DNA of 64,000 nt, taken from assembly GCF_000745965.1 (NCBI RefSeq), contig NZ_JQKI01000002.1, positions 62,001 to 126,000 on the forward strand. The letters run 5' to 3'. This DNA is from Edaphobacter aggregans DSM 19364. GTDB lineage: Bacteria > Acidobacteriota > Terriglobia > Terriglobales > Acidobacteriaceae. The position numbers and the translations under genes are program-made. The first letter of the stretch is position 1. Each line of letters begins with the position of its first letter. The notes beneath the pieces are model-generated. The model had not been told where the DNA came from. It saw only the letters and a program-made list of their open reading frames with translations, and made no database searches. This document shows, in pieces, positions 1 to 8,810 of this stretch.

Positions 1-210
1 CTCTATCAAGACCGTGTTCTCTAGCATGTAATGTCTTGCTTCGTCATTTGAAGCTTCACGTAGCATTGCCGAATTCACGACACTCGCCGCTAAGAAATTG
101 AATTTATCTCCAAAGTGCGGCTGATACCGATCCAATAAAAGTTTGCCTACGCCTGCATTGAGGAGGAAATCAATATGCCTAACCTGCTCTTGATAATCGT
201 CTAAATTCAT
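1..210 (-). CDS. Unknown protein, N-terminal part only (window edge)
   Basis: An open frame of 70 codons begins with ATG at 210-208 and runs off the window start. Its start codon shares one base with the ilvB stop (TAATG), so translation is probably coupled to ilvB. The peptide begins MNLDDYQEQVRHID and is acidic and soluble with no signal peptide. The DNA is clearly AT-richer than ilvB, like the unknown gene at 3481-3948, which suggests acquired material. I do not recognise the family. An ilvN regulatory subunit would be the usual neighbour here and this is not it. Confidence 0.6.
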   Translation of the reverse strand, partial: MNLDDYQEQVRHIDFLLNAGVGKLLLDRYQPHFGDKFNFLAASVVNSAMLREASNDEARHYMLENTVLIE

Positions 211-2063
211 TACTCGTCCTCAGCGGTTTCGAGGAGAGGGTCTTTTTGTGGACGGCGAACCATCTCGTGGAGTGCGGCTCCGGGGGCGATCATCGGGTAG
301 ACGCCGTCTTCCTTTTCGACCGCGAAGTTGATGACGAAGGCGGTTTGCCCGGTGCGGGATTTTGTGACTGTGGGGGTTACATCCTTGCGCTGGGTGACTT
401 GCGCGCCGGGGATGCCGTGAGCATCGGCGATCTTGACGAAGTCGGGCGAGAGGATGGGCGAGCAGGCGTAGTTCTTGTCGTAGAAGGCCTCCTGCCACTG
501 CCGGACCATGCCGAGGAAGCCGTTGTTGATGACGGCGACGTTGATGTGGAGGTTTTCCTGCACGATGGTGGAGAGCTCGGCGGCGGTCATCTGGAAGCCG
601 CCGTCACCGGCGATGCACCAGACGTCGCAGTCGGGCCGGGCGATCTTGGCTCCGATGGCGGCGGGCAGAGCGAAGCCCATCGTCCCGAGGCCGCCCGAGG
701 TGATGAGCGTGCGCGTGTCCTCGTGCTTGAAGTACTGCGCCTCCCACATCTGGTGCTGGCCTACGTCGGTGGCGATGATGGTCTTGTCGAGTCGGCCAGC
801 GGCGCGGGCCTCCTGCCAGATGTCGTTGATGACGTGCGCGGCGTAGAGGTGGCCGTTGTCGGGCAGGTTGATGATGTCGCGCACGGCGGCGTCGCCCTTC
901 ATGGAGCGGATCTCGCGCAGCCAGTCACTGGTGCTGTTGTTCGTGCTCGCATCGGCGAGATAGTTCTTGTCGTGAATGAGCGGCTCCATCGTGCGCAGGA
1001 CCTCTTTGAGGTCGCCGATGAGCGCGACGTCGACCTTGACGTTCTTGTTGATCTCGCTGGGGTCGATCTCGATGTGGATCTTCTTCGCGTTCTGCGCGTA
1101 GCTGGCGAGGTTGCCGGTGACGCGGTCGTCGAAGCGCATCCCGAAGGCGAGCAGGAGGTCGGCATGCTGGATGGCGTGGTTGACCCACGACTCACCGTGC
1201 ATCCCCATCATGCCGAGGGCGAGCGGGTGCGAGGCGGGGAAGGCTCCCAGGCCAAGCAGCGTGGTGGCGACGGGGATCTGGTAGCGCTCGGCGAAGGCGA
1301 CGACCTCGTGCTCGGCACCGGAGTGGATGATGCCGTGGCCGGCGAGGATGACGGGCTTCTTCGAGGCGCGCATCAGTTCGATGGCGCGGTGCATCTCGGC
1401 GGACTCGGCGCGCAGCATGGGGTGCGGGCGGTAGGGCGCGGGCACGGCCTCGTCGAAGTTGAAGATGGCGGTGCCCTGCTGGGCATCCTTGGTGATGTCA
1501 ACCAGCACGGGGCCGGGGCGTCCGGAGGCGGCGATCTGAAAGGCCTGGCGGATCATCGGCGCAATGTGCTCGGGGCGTGTGGCGACGAAGTTGTGCTTCG
1601 TGATGGGCAGGGTGATGCCGGTGATGTCGATCTCCTGGAAGGCATCGGAGCCGAGAACTTTCGACGAGACCTGCCCGGTGATGCAGACGATCGGGATCGA
1701 GTCCATCATAGCGGTGGCGATGCCGGTGACGAGGTTGGTCGCGCCGGGGCCAGAGGTGGCGATGGCGACGCCTACCTTACCGGAGGCGCGCGCGTAGCCG
1801 TCGGCCATGTGCGCGGCGCCCTGCTCGTGCCGCGTGAGCACGTGGTGGATGGGGAACTTGCGCAGAGCGTCGTAGGCGGGGAGGATGGCTCCGCCGGGGT
1901 AGCCGAAGACCGTGGTGACACCTTCGCCTACGAGCGTGGCCCAGAGGATCTCGGCTCCGGTCAGGGTGGGGTGTGTCATCGTGGTATCGCCTTTCTTGCT
2001 CTCCACCAGATTTGGAGCTGCATGGATGTCTGTTGTGGATTGGGGTTTCGACGGTGTGTTCAT
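210..2063 (-). CDS. ilvB: Acetolactate synthase large subunit (AHAS catalytic subunit)
   Basis: Thiamine-diphosphate enzyme that condenses two pyruvates to acetolactate, or pyruvate with 2-oxobutyrate, at the entry to valine, leucine and isoleucine synthesis in the cytoplasm. The 617-aa product has the N-terminal TPP domain with the catalytic glutamate in RHEQGAAH (about E80), a central domain, and the C-terminal TPP-binding motif GDGGFQMTA followed by NNGFLGMVRQWQ. The first 28 residues are not typical; an internal ATG at 1979 (MTHPTLTGAE) matches the usual family start and may be the original one. The start at 2063 overlaps the stop of the acyltransferase gene (ATGA). No ilvN or ilvC is visible in the window. 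A broken copy of its 5' end lies at 3251-3484. Confidence 0.95.
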   Translation of the reverse strand: MNTPSKPQSTTDIHAAPNLVESKKGDTTMTHPTLTGAEILWATLVGEGVTTVFGYPGGAILPAYDALRKFPIHHVLTRHEQGAAHMADGYARASGKVGVAIATSGPGATNLVTGIATAMMDSIPIVCITGQVSSKVLGSDAFQEIDITGITLPITKHNFVATRPEHIAPMIRQAFQIAASGRPGPVLVDITKDAQQGTAIFNFDEAVPAPYRPHPMLRAESAEMHRAIELMRASKKPVILAGHGIIHSGAEHEVVAFAERYQIPVATTLLGLGAFPASHPLALGMMGMHGESWVNHAIQHADLLLAFGMRFDDRVTGNLASYAQNAKKIHIEIDPSEINKNVKVDVALIGDLKEVLRTMEPLIHDKNYLADASTNNSTSDWLREIRSMKGDAAVRDIINLPDNGHLYAAHVINDIWQEARAAGRLDKTIIATDVGQHQMWEAQYFKHEDTRTLITSGGLGTMGFALPAAIGAKIARPDCDVWCIAGDGGFQMTAAELSTIVQENLHINVAVINNGFLGMVRQWQEAFYDKNYACSPILSPDFVKIADAHGIPGAQVTQRKDVTPTVTKSRTGQTAFVINFAVEKEDGVYPMIAPGAALHEMVRRPQKDPLLETAEDE

Positions 2064-3232
2064 GTGGTCACCGATATCTTGTTGTTCAAGAGGTTGTAGC
2101 GTTTTGTGAGAAAACGACGCACGGGACTGTCAATATATCTGCCAGCCCACCAGGAGGCGATTGCCAGGGCCGTTACGGACAGAAAGATAATGGCCGGGGC
2201 AATCGTGGAATGCGATTCCAGATACTGATGAAACCTTCTCGTGAGGATGAAGGGTCCATGTAACAGATAGAGAGGATAGGAAATCTCGCCAAGCACGGCC
2301 GAGAGACCTGCAAGGAAATGAGGCAATTTGGTGATTGCACCCAGGTAAACCAGGGATGGAAACCAGATACAGATCGCGGATAAGCGAAAGGTAGTGGACT
2401 TCATCAAGGCTATGGGAGCAACAAGGATTGCGATCACACTGATTGCGACGAAGACGCAAAGAACCCAATGCTTCAAAACAGCGAAGTCTTTGTTGAAATC
2501 AGATCGATAGAGACGAAAGAGCAAAACACCGGCAGAAAAAGAAAATCCAACCCTCGCGAATCCCATGCCGAACGTGTTGCATGCGTTGCCCAGGTCCAGG
2601 TTTCCAGTCTTCACAGCGTAGAGTCCAAGAATCGCAAAGGACACGGCTGCAATGGCACCGATCGCCGCACTCCCTGCCGCACGAAACTTGATCAGGAGGG
2701 CAAAGATAAGATTGGCAACCAGTTCATAGAAGAGCGACCACGCCGGAATATCGAGAGGAAAATTCACTTGGCTCTGGACAGGCGAGAGGCGCGCCGGCCA
2801 CAGGAATATCCCAAAGGTGAACGTCGTTATCCAATGGGACCAGGATTGACCCGTTCCGTAAGCGATCTGATGAACCAGGGCCGAGATAAGCAAGCCGATG
2901 ACCGACCCGAGAAGGTAGAGGGGATATAAGCGGATCAAACGTGCAACGGTAAAGTCTTTCAAAGAAAGACTCGTCTCAAGGCGCTTTTCGTAGGAGAAAG
3001 CAATTACAAAGCCACTCAGACAAAAGAAAAAGTCGACCGACAAAAAACCATTCGTCGCCAAACCATGGATCGTTGAAGCCGGTAGGTGAAAAAAGATAAC
3101 GAACACAGCAGCGATACCACGAAGAGCATCGAGGAAAAGAAACCGATGATTCTTCGCCGGGATGAAATGCACGGGCTGGCCAGCGCTGCTGCTCAACCTC
3201 GTGCTCTTCGTCAATGAAGCTGTCATGGTCAT
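2060..3232 (-). CDS. Acyltransferase-3 (OafA/YrhL-type) membrane protein
   Basis: The 390-aa product carries the acyltransferase-3 signature near its N-terminus (FLDALRGIAAVFVIFFH, then SVDFFFCLSGFVIAFSYEKR) followed by about ten hydrophobic segments. The family is integral to the inner membrane and transfers acetyl or other acyl groups to sugars of O-antigen, capsule or peptidoglycan; the substrate here cannot be read from sequence. It is AT-richer than its neighbours and sits between a decayed ilvB 5' copy and the intact ilvB, with an ATGA overlap at the ilvB start. That placement in an amino-acid operon points to insertion rather than a pathway role. A second ATG lies two codons in (MTMT), the same opening as the ilvB remnant upstream. 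Confidence 0.85.
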   Translation of the reverse strand: MTMTASLTKSTRLSSSAGQPVHFIPAKNHRFLFLDALRGIAAVFVIFFHLPASTIHGLATNGFLSVDFFFCLSGFVIAFSYEKRLETSLSLKDFTVARLIRLYPLYLLGSVIGLLISALVHQIAYGTGQSWSHWITTFTFGIFLWPARLSPVQSQVNFPLDIPAWSLFYELVANLIFALLIKFRAAGSAAIGAIAAVSFAILGLYAVKTGNLDLGNACNTFGMGFARVGFSFSAGVLLFRLYRSDFNKDFAVLKHWVLCVFVAISVIAILVAPIALMKSTTFRLSAICIWFPSLVYLGAITKLPHFLAGLSAVLGEISYPLYLLHGPFILTRRFHQYLESHSTIAPAIIFLSVTALAIASWWAGRYIDSPVRRFLTKRYNLLNNKISVTT

Positions 3233-3250
3233 CTCGGCACTGGAAGGTTA

Positions 3251-3484
3251 TTAGTTCACCATTGAAATGGTTGGTAGTTGTTTGAGGCGCATGCGTAGGC
3301 GTCGGCCATGTGCCGCGTGAGCACGTGGTTGATGGGGAACTTGCGCAGAGCGTCGTAGGCGGGGGAGGATGGCTCCGCCGGGGTCGCCGAAGACCGTGGT
3401 GACACCTTCGCCTACGAGCGCGGCCCAGAGGATTTCTGCTCCGGTTAGGGTGGGGTGTTGATTGGTCGTATTCGTCATGGTCAT
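3251..3484 (-). pseudogene. Partial, frameshifted duplicate of the ilvB 5' end
   Basis: The frame opens MTMTNTTNQHPTLTGAEILW and follows ilvB closely (HPTLTGAEILW, LVGEGVTTVFG, PGGAILP). It then shifts frame because one C has been added in the run before CGCCTACGAC. A 15-base stretch that encodes the catalytic EQGAA is also missing. Matching DNA spans roughly 3290-3464 here against 1791-1976 in ilvB and ends abruptly on the downstream side. The start codon overlaps the stop of the unknown gene at 3481-3948 (ATGA). It cannot make an enzyme and is read as the scar of a duplication or insertion. Confidence 0.85.
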
Positions 3485-3948
3485 AATTGCTCCACCTGTA
3501 CTTCGTGGATGCTGTGTTTGGTAGGTGTCTGGTTAGGTTTCTTAGTCCAGCACATTTCGTCCGGTGTGAAGAGAGTCCACTCCGAGAAATCAAGCTCTGG
3601 ATTAGGTGTATTCGATGCTTTGAGTGAGTGACCGTAACTAAAATTCAACTGCAGCACATCTGAGGAATCGAAGCTCGCGTTGGTCAGTTGACCAAGATCA
3701 AACTCATCAAACGCAACATCAATATTGTTTGCCTCATCTTCGGAGCTGATCCTCTCACCCAATGCAGACTGAATTATCCATTCGGATTGCTCAAAGAGAA
3801 AGTGCCATTCGCCGTGATGAAACTTTCCAATCTGAACTGGCTTACCGAGTTCCAGGAAGAACATGGAGCCATGCGTACGCTTGAGCCCCCAAGCCTTTAA
3901 TCCTTTGAGCCTTGATAAGTCATCCGAGATGTTTAGTCGAGAATTCAT
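3481..3948 (-). CDS. Unknown 155-aa soluble protein
   Basis: The product is acidic and soluble, with no signal peptide or membrane segment, and contains several aromatic-rich stretches (WHFLFEQSEWII, SEWTLFTPDEMCW). I do not recognise a family. It starts 11 bases after the ilvD stop and ends in an ATGA overlap with the ilvB remnant. Its base composition is AT-richer than ilvD and similar to the truncated gene at 1-210 and the acyltransferase. By size and style it could be an immunity-type or other accessory protein, but that is a guess from general appearance only. Confidence 0.6.
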   Translation of the reverse strand: MNSRLNISDDLSRLKGLKAWGLKRTHGSMFFLELGKPVQIGKFHHGEWHFLFEQSEWIIQSALGERISSEDEANNIDVAFDEFDLGQLTNASFDSSDVLQLNFSYGHSLKASNTPNPELDFSEWTLFTPDEMCWTKKPNQTPTKHSIHEVQVEQL

Positions 3949-3959
3949 TGTCTTTAGAG

Positions 3960-5660
3960 CTACGTGGTCACGGCTCCTTGCGATGCGCTGCTTACTGTGT
4001 TCGCATACTTCGCGAAGACTCCTCGCTTGTAGCGTCGTTCGGGTTGCTTCACTTCCTTCAATCGCTTCGCAATCTCTTCTGCCGGAACCTCGAGACGCAG
4101 TTCGCGATTTTTGATGTCGAAGGTGATGGTGTCGCCTTCGTGGACGGCGGCGATGGGACCGCCGAGTTGGGCTTCGGGGGCAACGTGGCCGACCATGAGG
4201 CCGCGGGTGGCTCCGGAGAAGCGGCCGTCGGTGAGAAGCGCGACGGTTTCGGAGAGCTCGGGGATGCCCTTGATGGCTGCGGTGACGGCGAGCATCTCGC
4301 GCATGCCGGGGCCTCCGCGGGGACCTTCATAGCGGATGACGCAGACGTCGTTCGGCTTGATCTTGCCTGCTTCGACGGCGGCATGGCATGCGTCTTCGGA
4401 GTTGAAGACGCGTGCAGGGCCGGCGTGCAGGATGCGCTCGTGGCCGGCGACCTTGACGACGCAGCCCTCGGGGGCGAGGTTGCCTTTGAGGATGACGAGG
4501 CCGCCGGTGGGCTTGAGCGGGTGGTCGATGGGATAGATGACGGGCTGGTGGGGTGTTTCGACCGCGTGTGATGCCTCTTCGGCGAGCGTCTTGCCGGTGA
4601 CCGTGATCTGGCTGCCATCGATCAGGCCCGCGTCGAGGAGGCGCTTGGCGAGAAGGCGTGAACCGCCTGCGTCCTGGTAATCCTTGGCGGCGTACTTGCC
4701 ACCGGGGGAGAGGTCGCAGATGTGCGGCGTGCGGTCGCTAATGGCGTTGAAGTCGTCGATGGTGAAGGGGATGTTGTACTCACGTGCGATGGCGAGCAGA
4801 TGCAGCACGGCGTTGGTGCTGCCGCCAGAGGCGCAGGCGGAGGCGTAGGCGTTCTCAATGGCCTTGCGGGTGACGATCTTCGAGGGGCGAAGATCGTTTT
4901 TGGCGAGCTCCATGACGAGGCGACCGGCCTCGCGGCTGGCCTCGGCCTTGTCGGGCGACACGGCGGGAACGCCGGTGATCTGGATGGGTGAGATGCCGAG
5001 GAACTCGCCCGCCATCGCCATGGTGTTCGCGGTGAACTGACCGCCGCAGGCTCCGGGGCCGGGACAGGCTGCGGCCTCGAGAGCTTCGAGCTGGTCGTCG
5101 TTGATCTTGCCGGCGGCGTGCGAACCCATGCCTTCGAAGACCTGAAGGATAGTGATCTCTTTGGTCGTGCCGTCAGGCTGCGGTAGCTTGCCCGGAGCGA
5201 TGGAGCCGCCGTAGAGCATGAGGCCGGGGATGTCGAGGCGGCCGAGCGCCATGATGGCTGCGGGCATGTTCTTGTCGCAGCCGGCGATGCAGATGAGGCC
5301 GTCGAAGCTGTTGCCGCGAGCGACGAGTTCGATGGAGTCGGCGATGACCTCGCGCGAGATCAGCGAGGCCTTCATGCCCTCGGTGCCCATGGTGATGCCG
5401 TCGGAGATGGTGACGGTGTTGAACTCCATCGGCGTGCCGCCAGCCTCGCGCACGCCCTGCTTGACTGCTTCGGCGACCTGGCGGAGATGGAAGTTGCAGG
5501 GGCCGATCTCGGTCCAGGTGTTGGCGATGCCGATGATGGGCTTGTGCAGGTCCTCTTTGCTAAAGCCGACGCCGCGCAGGTAGGAACGAGCGGCGGCGCG
5601 GCTGGGGCCTTCGGTGAGGACTTTGGAGTGCTTCTTTGCCGGATTGAGGTCGTTGCTCAC
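3960..5660 (-). CDS. ilvD: Dihydroxy-acid dehydratase
   Basis: Iron-sulfur enzyme that dehydrates 2,3-dihydroxy-isovalerate and -methylvalerate to the 2-oxo acids, the third step of valine/isoleucine synthesis. The 566-aa length is normal for the family. Cluster cysteines are visible in EIGPCNFH (C55), IAGCDKNMP (C128) and [14 protein letters not shown] (C205), and the C-terminal [16 protein letters not shown] motif is intact. It lies in the leu-ilv block, 45 bases downstream of the small ORF that follows leuD. The next gene begins 11 bases after its stop. Confidence 0.96.
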   Translation of the reverse strand: MSNDLNPAKKHSKVLTEGPSRAAARSYLRGVGFSKEDLHKPIIGIANTWTEIGPCNFHLRQVAEAVKQGVREAGGTPMEFNTVTISDGITMGTEGMKASLISREVIADSIELVARGNSFDGLICIAGCDKNMPAAIMALGRLDIPGLMLYGGSIAPGKLPQPDGTTKEITILQVFEGMGSHAAGKINDDQLEALEAAACPGPGACGGQFTANTMAMAGEFLGISPIQITGVPAVSPDKAEASREAGRLVMELAKNDLRPSKIVTRKAIENAYASACASGGSTNAVLHLLAIAREYNIPFTIDDFNAISDRTPHICDLSPGGKYAAKDYQDAGGSRLLAKRLLDAGLIDGSQITVTGKTLAEEASHAVETPHQPVIYPIDHPLKPTGGLVILKGNLAPEGCVVKVAGHERILHAGPARVFNSEDACHAAVEAGKIKPNDVCVIRYEGPRGGPGMREMLAVTAAIKGIPELSETVALLTDGRFSGATRGLMVGHVAPEAQLGGPIAAVHEGDTITFDIKNRELRLEVPAEEIAKRLKEVKQPERRYKRGVFAKYANTVSSASQGAVTT

Positions 5661-5705
5661 TTGCTGCCTTTCAGATTCAGTGGAGACGTAGGTTTCGGTT
5701 CAAAT

Positions 5706-5876
5706 TCAGTATTGGGTTCGCTTCAAGTTCCTTACCTGCATCTGACCAGCCGGCTCTCCAACTGCAAGAAATCCAATCTGAAAAAGCGTCAGGGGTTGAC
5801 CTTGCAGACGAGCTCGATAACCCTCTTCGTACTGTTCGAGATCTAGTGGCTGAGGATTGAGGTCGCTTGAGTACAT
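5706..5876 (-). CDS. Small unknown protein between leuD and ilvD (56 aa)
   Basis: From the ATG at 5876 a 56-codon frame begins MYSSDLNPQPLDLEQYEEGY and ends NLKRTQY. It starts 13 bases after the leuD stop on the same strand and its composition looks coding (acidic, glutamine-rich centre), but there is no clear ribosome binding site. A longer in-frame start at 5939 would overlap leuD. The function is unknown. Conservation between leuD and ilvD in relatives would decide whether it is real. Confidence 0.45.
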   Translation of the reverse strand: MYSSDLNPQPLDLEQYEEGYRARLQGQPLTLFQIGFLAVGEPAGQMQVRNLKRTQY

Positions 5877-5889
5877 GGTTTTTGGCCGG

Positions 5890-6519
5890 TTACAACGCTT
5901 TTGGCAAGGACCAGAAGTCTTCGTCGTGGCGCTTTTCAAAGTGATCTAGGGCGTGCTCATGCCGCAGCGTCAGGCCGATGTCATCGAGACCATTCAGCAG
6001 GCAGTACTTGCGGAACGGGTCGATGTCGAAGTGCGCGCTGAAGCCAAGTTCGTCGGTAACAGTCTGGGCTTCGAGGTTGATGGTGATCTTGTGCTCGGGA
6101 TTCGCGGTCGTGCGCTCAAACAGTGTCTTCACCTCGTCATCGGTGAGGCGAGCGAGGACGATGCCGTTCTTGCCTGCGTTTGAGAAGAAGATGTCGGCGA
6201 AGGTGGGCGCGATGACGGCGCGGAAGCCGTACTGATTGATGGCCCAGGCGGCGTGCTCGCGCGAGCTGCCGCAGCCGAAGTTCCTTTCGGTGATGAGGAT
6301 CTCGGCGCCCTTGTACTCGGGCTTGTTGAGGACGAAGCCGGGATTGATGGAGGGGTGGCCGGCGTCGTCGAAGTTGTAGCGCCAGTCGAAGAAGAGGAAC
6401 TCGCCGTAGCCGGTGCGCTCGATGCGCTTGAGGAACTGCTTCGGGATGATCTGGTCGGTGTCGATGTTCGGTAGCGGTAGCGGAGCGGTGGTGGAGGTGA
6501 GAATGTTGATGGGTTCCAT
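5890..6519 (-). CDS. leuD: 3-isopropylmalate dehydratase small subunit
   Basis: Small (swivelling) subunit of the LeuCD isomerase, which interconverts 2- and 3-isopropylmalate in leucine synthesis. The product is 209 aa, the usual size, with the family landmarks PLPNIDTDQIIPKQFLKR near the start and GCGSSREHAAWA in the middle. The start is the ATG at 6519-6517, which shares one base with the leuC stop (TAATG). A much longer open frame continues upstream inside leuC but is only read-through of an alternative frame. The two subunits form one complex, so coupled translation makes sense. Confidence 0.95.
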   Translation of the reverse strand: MEPINILTSTTAPLPLPNIDTDQIIPKQFLKRIERTGYGEFLFFDWRYNFDDAGHPSINPGFVLNKPEYKGAEILITERNFGCGSSREHAAWAINQYGFRAVIAPTFADIFFSNAGKNGIVLARLTDDEVKTLFERTTANPEHKITINLEAQTVTDELGFSAHFDIDPFRKYCLLNGLDDIGLTLRHEHALDHFEKRHDEDFWSLPKAL

Positions 6520-7955
6520 TAGCGTGAGGCTCCTTCCGTCTGCTTCCACTTGCGGATGTCGGTGAAGTGTCCTGCGATGGCGGCTGCGGCGGCCATCTCG
6601 GGCGAGACAAGGTGCGTGCGTCCGCCGCGTCCCTGGCGGCCTTCGAAGTTGCGGTTCGATGTGGAGGCGCAGCGCTGACCGGGCTGCAGGATGTCGGGGT
6701 TCATGCCGAGGCACATCGAACAGCCGGGCTCGCGCCATTCGAAGCCCGCGGCCTTGAAGATGGTGTCGAGGCCTTCGGCTTCGGCCTGATGCTTGACGGC
6801 CTGCGAGCCTGGCACGACGAGCGCGCGTATCTTCTTCGCGACGTGGTGGCCTTTGACGACGGCTGCTGCGGCGCGCAGGTCTTCGATGCGGCCGTTGGTG
6901 CAGGAGCCGAGGAAGACGGCATCGATCTTGATCTCCTCCATCGGCATGCCGGGCTTGAGGTCCATGTACTCGTAAGCGCGCTCGAAGGACTTGCGGTCGG
7001 CCTCGGTCCTTGCGTCGGCGAGTGAGGGAACCTTGCCCTCGATGGTGGCGTGCATGCCAGGCGACGTGCCCCAAGTGACGTTGGGTGCAAGCGTGGCGGC
7101 GTCGATGTGCAACTCGCGGTCGAAGACGGCGCCTTCGTCGGAGGGCAGTGTTCGCCAGTGCGCGACGGCCTCGTCCCACGCTGTGCCTTTCGGCGAGAAG
7201 CGGCGGCCCTTGAGATAGGCGAAGGTGGTCTCGTCGGGCGCGATCATGCCGGCGCGTGCGCCTGCCTCGATGCTCATATTGCAGATGGTCATGCGGCCTT
7301 CCATCGAGAGCGCGCGGATGGCGGAGCCGGAGTACTCGATGACGTGGCCGCTGGCGCCGTCGGTGCCGATGCGGCCGATGATATCGAGAATGATGTCCTT
7401 GGCGGTGACGCCGAAGGGAAGCTCGCCATCGACGGTGATGCGGAAGGTCTTGGGCTTCGACTGCGGCAGCGTCTCCGTGGCCATGACGTGCTCGACCTCG
7501 CTGGTGCCGATGCCGAAGGCCAGCGCGCCAAATGCGCCGTGCGTCGAGGTGTGCGAGTCGCCGCAGACGATCGTCATGCCGGGCTTGGTCGCACCAAGCT
7601 CAGGGCCGATCATGTGGACGATGCCCTGCGAGGCGTCCTGCACGTCGAAGAACTCGATGCCGAACTCCGCGCAGTTCTTGCGGAGCGCGTTGACCTGCGC
7701 GGCGGAGATCTGGTCGACGATGTGAAGGCGGTCGTACGCGCTCGTGGTGGGAACGTTGTGGTCCACGGTGGCGATGGTGCGGTCGGGGCGGCGCAGTTTG
7801 CGGCCGGCCATGCGAAGGCCGTCGAAGGCCTGCGGCGAGGTGACCTCGTGGACGAGGTGCAGATCGATGTAGAGGATGGTGGGCTCGCCCTCAGGCTCTG
7901 CAACGACATGCTGCTGCCAGACTTTTTCAAATAGCGTTATTGGTGTGATGGTCAT
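6519..7955 (-). CDS. leuC: 3-isopropylmalate dehydratase large subunit
   Basis: Aconitase-family [4Fe-4S] subunit of LeuCD. The 478-aa product has [28 protein letters not shown], the cluster ligands in LGSCTNGR and in [11 protein letters not shown], and a normal C-terminus. The start at 7955 overlaps the stop of the upstream 226-aa secreted protein gene by ATGA, and its stop overlaps the leuD start. It is therefore in one operon with leuB, the two envelope-protein genes and leuD. Confidence 0.96.
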   Translation of the reverse strand: MTITPITLFEKVWQQHVVAEPEGEPTILYIDLHLVHEVTSPQAFDGLRMAGRKLRRPDRTIATVDHNVPTTSAYDRLHIVDQISAAQVNALRKNCAEFGIEFFDVQDASQGIVHMIGPELGATKPGMTIVCGDSHTSTHGAFGALAFGIGTSEVEHVMATETLPQSKPKTFRITVDGELPFGVTAKDIILDIIGRIGTDGASGHVIEYSGSAIRALSMEGRMTICNMSIEAGARAGMIAPDETTFAYLKGRRFSPKGTAWDEAVAHWRTLPSDEGAVFDRELHIDAATLAPNVTWGTSPGMHATIEGKVPSLADARTEADRKSFERAYEYMDLKPGMPMEEIKIDAVFLGSCTNGRIEDLRAAAAVVKGHHVAKKIRALVVPGSQAVKHQAEAEGLDTIFKAAGFEWREPGCSMCLGMNPDILQPGQRCASTSNRNFEGRQGRGGRTHLVSPEMAAAAAIAGHFTDIRKWKQTEGASR

Positions 7956-8632
7956 GAGTGTGCCTTCTGCTCAGTCTGCTGTTTGGTTTGGTCGATGCCG
8001 ATGTCAGCGGGTTGAATCGGGTGCGGCTGACCGTCGGGGTCGACGAGAATGACGTTGGCGATCTGCTCGATAGTGCCGTCGGCGATGGGTTCCACCGCCC
8101 AGGGAGCGATGCTGCGTGTGAGAGCTTGTGGAAGATGCGCGGGATCGAGCGCGCGGCTGGCAAAGACCCACAGAGTGTAGTTCGCGCCCGATTGATCGGT
8201 CGCCTTGTTCTCGGCGATCCAGTTTGTGGCGGCGAACACGATCAGGGGACGCGGCGAGCCGAGGTCGATCCACAGCAGGCCGCGGTTGGGGCAGAGCTCC
8301 ACGACGCAGCCTGTGGCCGTCAGGTAGCGATTGTTGTCGGCCATCACGGTGTGCGGATCGGCCAGGTACTCGAGAGCAGTGTCGGAGAGACTCTTCCCTT
8401 TGCTCCAGAACGTCTGCGGAGCGATGAGGTGTTGTTGAAGAAGTGGCTTGAAGCGCGAATCTTTAAGAAGCGCGCTGGCGTTCCCCTTGGGAGCGGGCTG
8501 AGTGTACTGCCACATCCACGAGAGGTCTTCCGGCTGCGGCTTGTCGGGCTTCAGGTGCAGCTGCGCACGAGCGCCCAGTGCTGTCATAAGCATTAGGGCG
8601 GCGGCTGCGAGTTCGAGTGTGCGGCGCATCAT
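7952..8632 (-). CDS. Unknown secreted protein inside the leu operon
   Basis: The 226-aa product starts with a signal peptide ([24 protein letters not shown]) with a probable cleavage after ARA. The mature part is unremarkable and soluble, with two nearby cysteines ([11 protein letters not shown]) that could form a disulfide in the periplasm, and a polar glutamine-rich tail. No family is recognised. It overlaps leuC (ATGA at 7955-7952) and is itself overlapped by the upstream 57-aa membrane-protein gene. That places an export protein in the middle of a cytoplasmic biosynthetic operon. Confidence 0.75.
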   Translation of the reverse strand: MMRRTLELAAAALMLMTALGARAQLHLKPDKPQPEDLSWMWQYTQPAPKGNASALLKDSRFKPLLQQHLIAPQTFWSKGKSLSDTALEYLADPHTVMADNNRYLTATGCVVELCPNRGLLWIDLGSPRPLIVFAATNWIAENKATDQSGANYTLWVFASRALDPAHLPQALTRSIAPWAVEPIADGTIEQIANVILVDPDGQPHPIQPADIGIDQTKQQTEQKAHS

Positions 8633-8802
8633 TTGGTGGAAGCAGATCTCTTTGCCGTTAGCAGGATGAGCACGTTCACCAGAAGAAACATGACCAGCCC
8701 GGCGATTGCCAGTGGGACGAGCGGTGCGCCGAGATGCCAGCGGTAATAAAGCGCTGCGGCCACGGCAAGGTTCATCAGAATCAGTTTTGCTCGCCAGTTC
8801 AT
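8629..8802 (-). CDS. Small membrane protein, 57 aa
   Basis: A 57-codon frame starts at ATG 8802-8800, only 8 bases after the leuB stop, and ends in an ATGA overlap with the next gene at 8632. The protein begins MNWRAKLILMNLAVAAALYY and has two hydrophobic stretches (about residues 6-20 and 30-50) joined by a short turn (RWHLGAPL), ending in KRSASTK. It looks like an inner-membrane hairpin. The overlap and the secreted protein downstream suggest the two act together. Family and function are unknown. Confidence 0.65.
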   Translation of the reverse strand: MNWRAKLILMNLAVAAALYYRWHLGAPLVPLAIAGLVMFLLVNVLILLTAKRSASTK

Positions 8803-8810
8803 CGTTCGAT

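Noticed and set aside
246..2099. 617-codon open frame antisense to ilvB, and similar long antisense frames at 14888-16954, 29123-30832 and 46320-47972
   Set aside because: They mirror strongly coding genes of high GC third-position content. Their translations are valine/glycine/aspartate- or arginine/histidine-rich nonsense with no domain, and no ribosome sites precede them.
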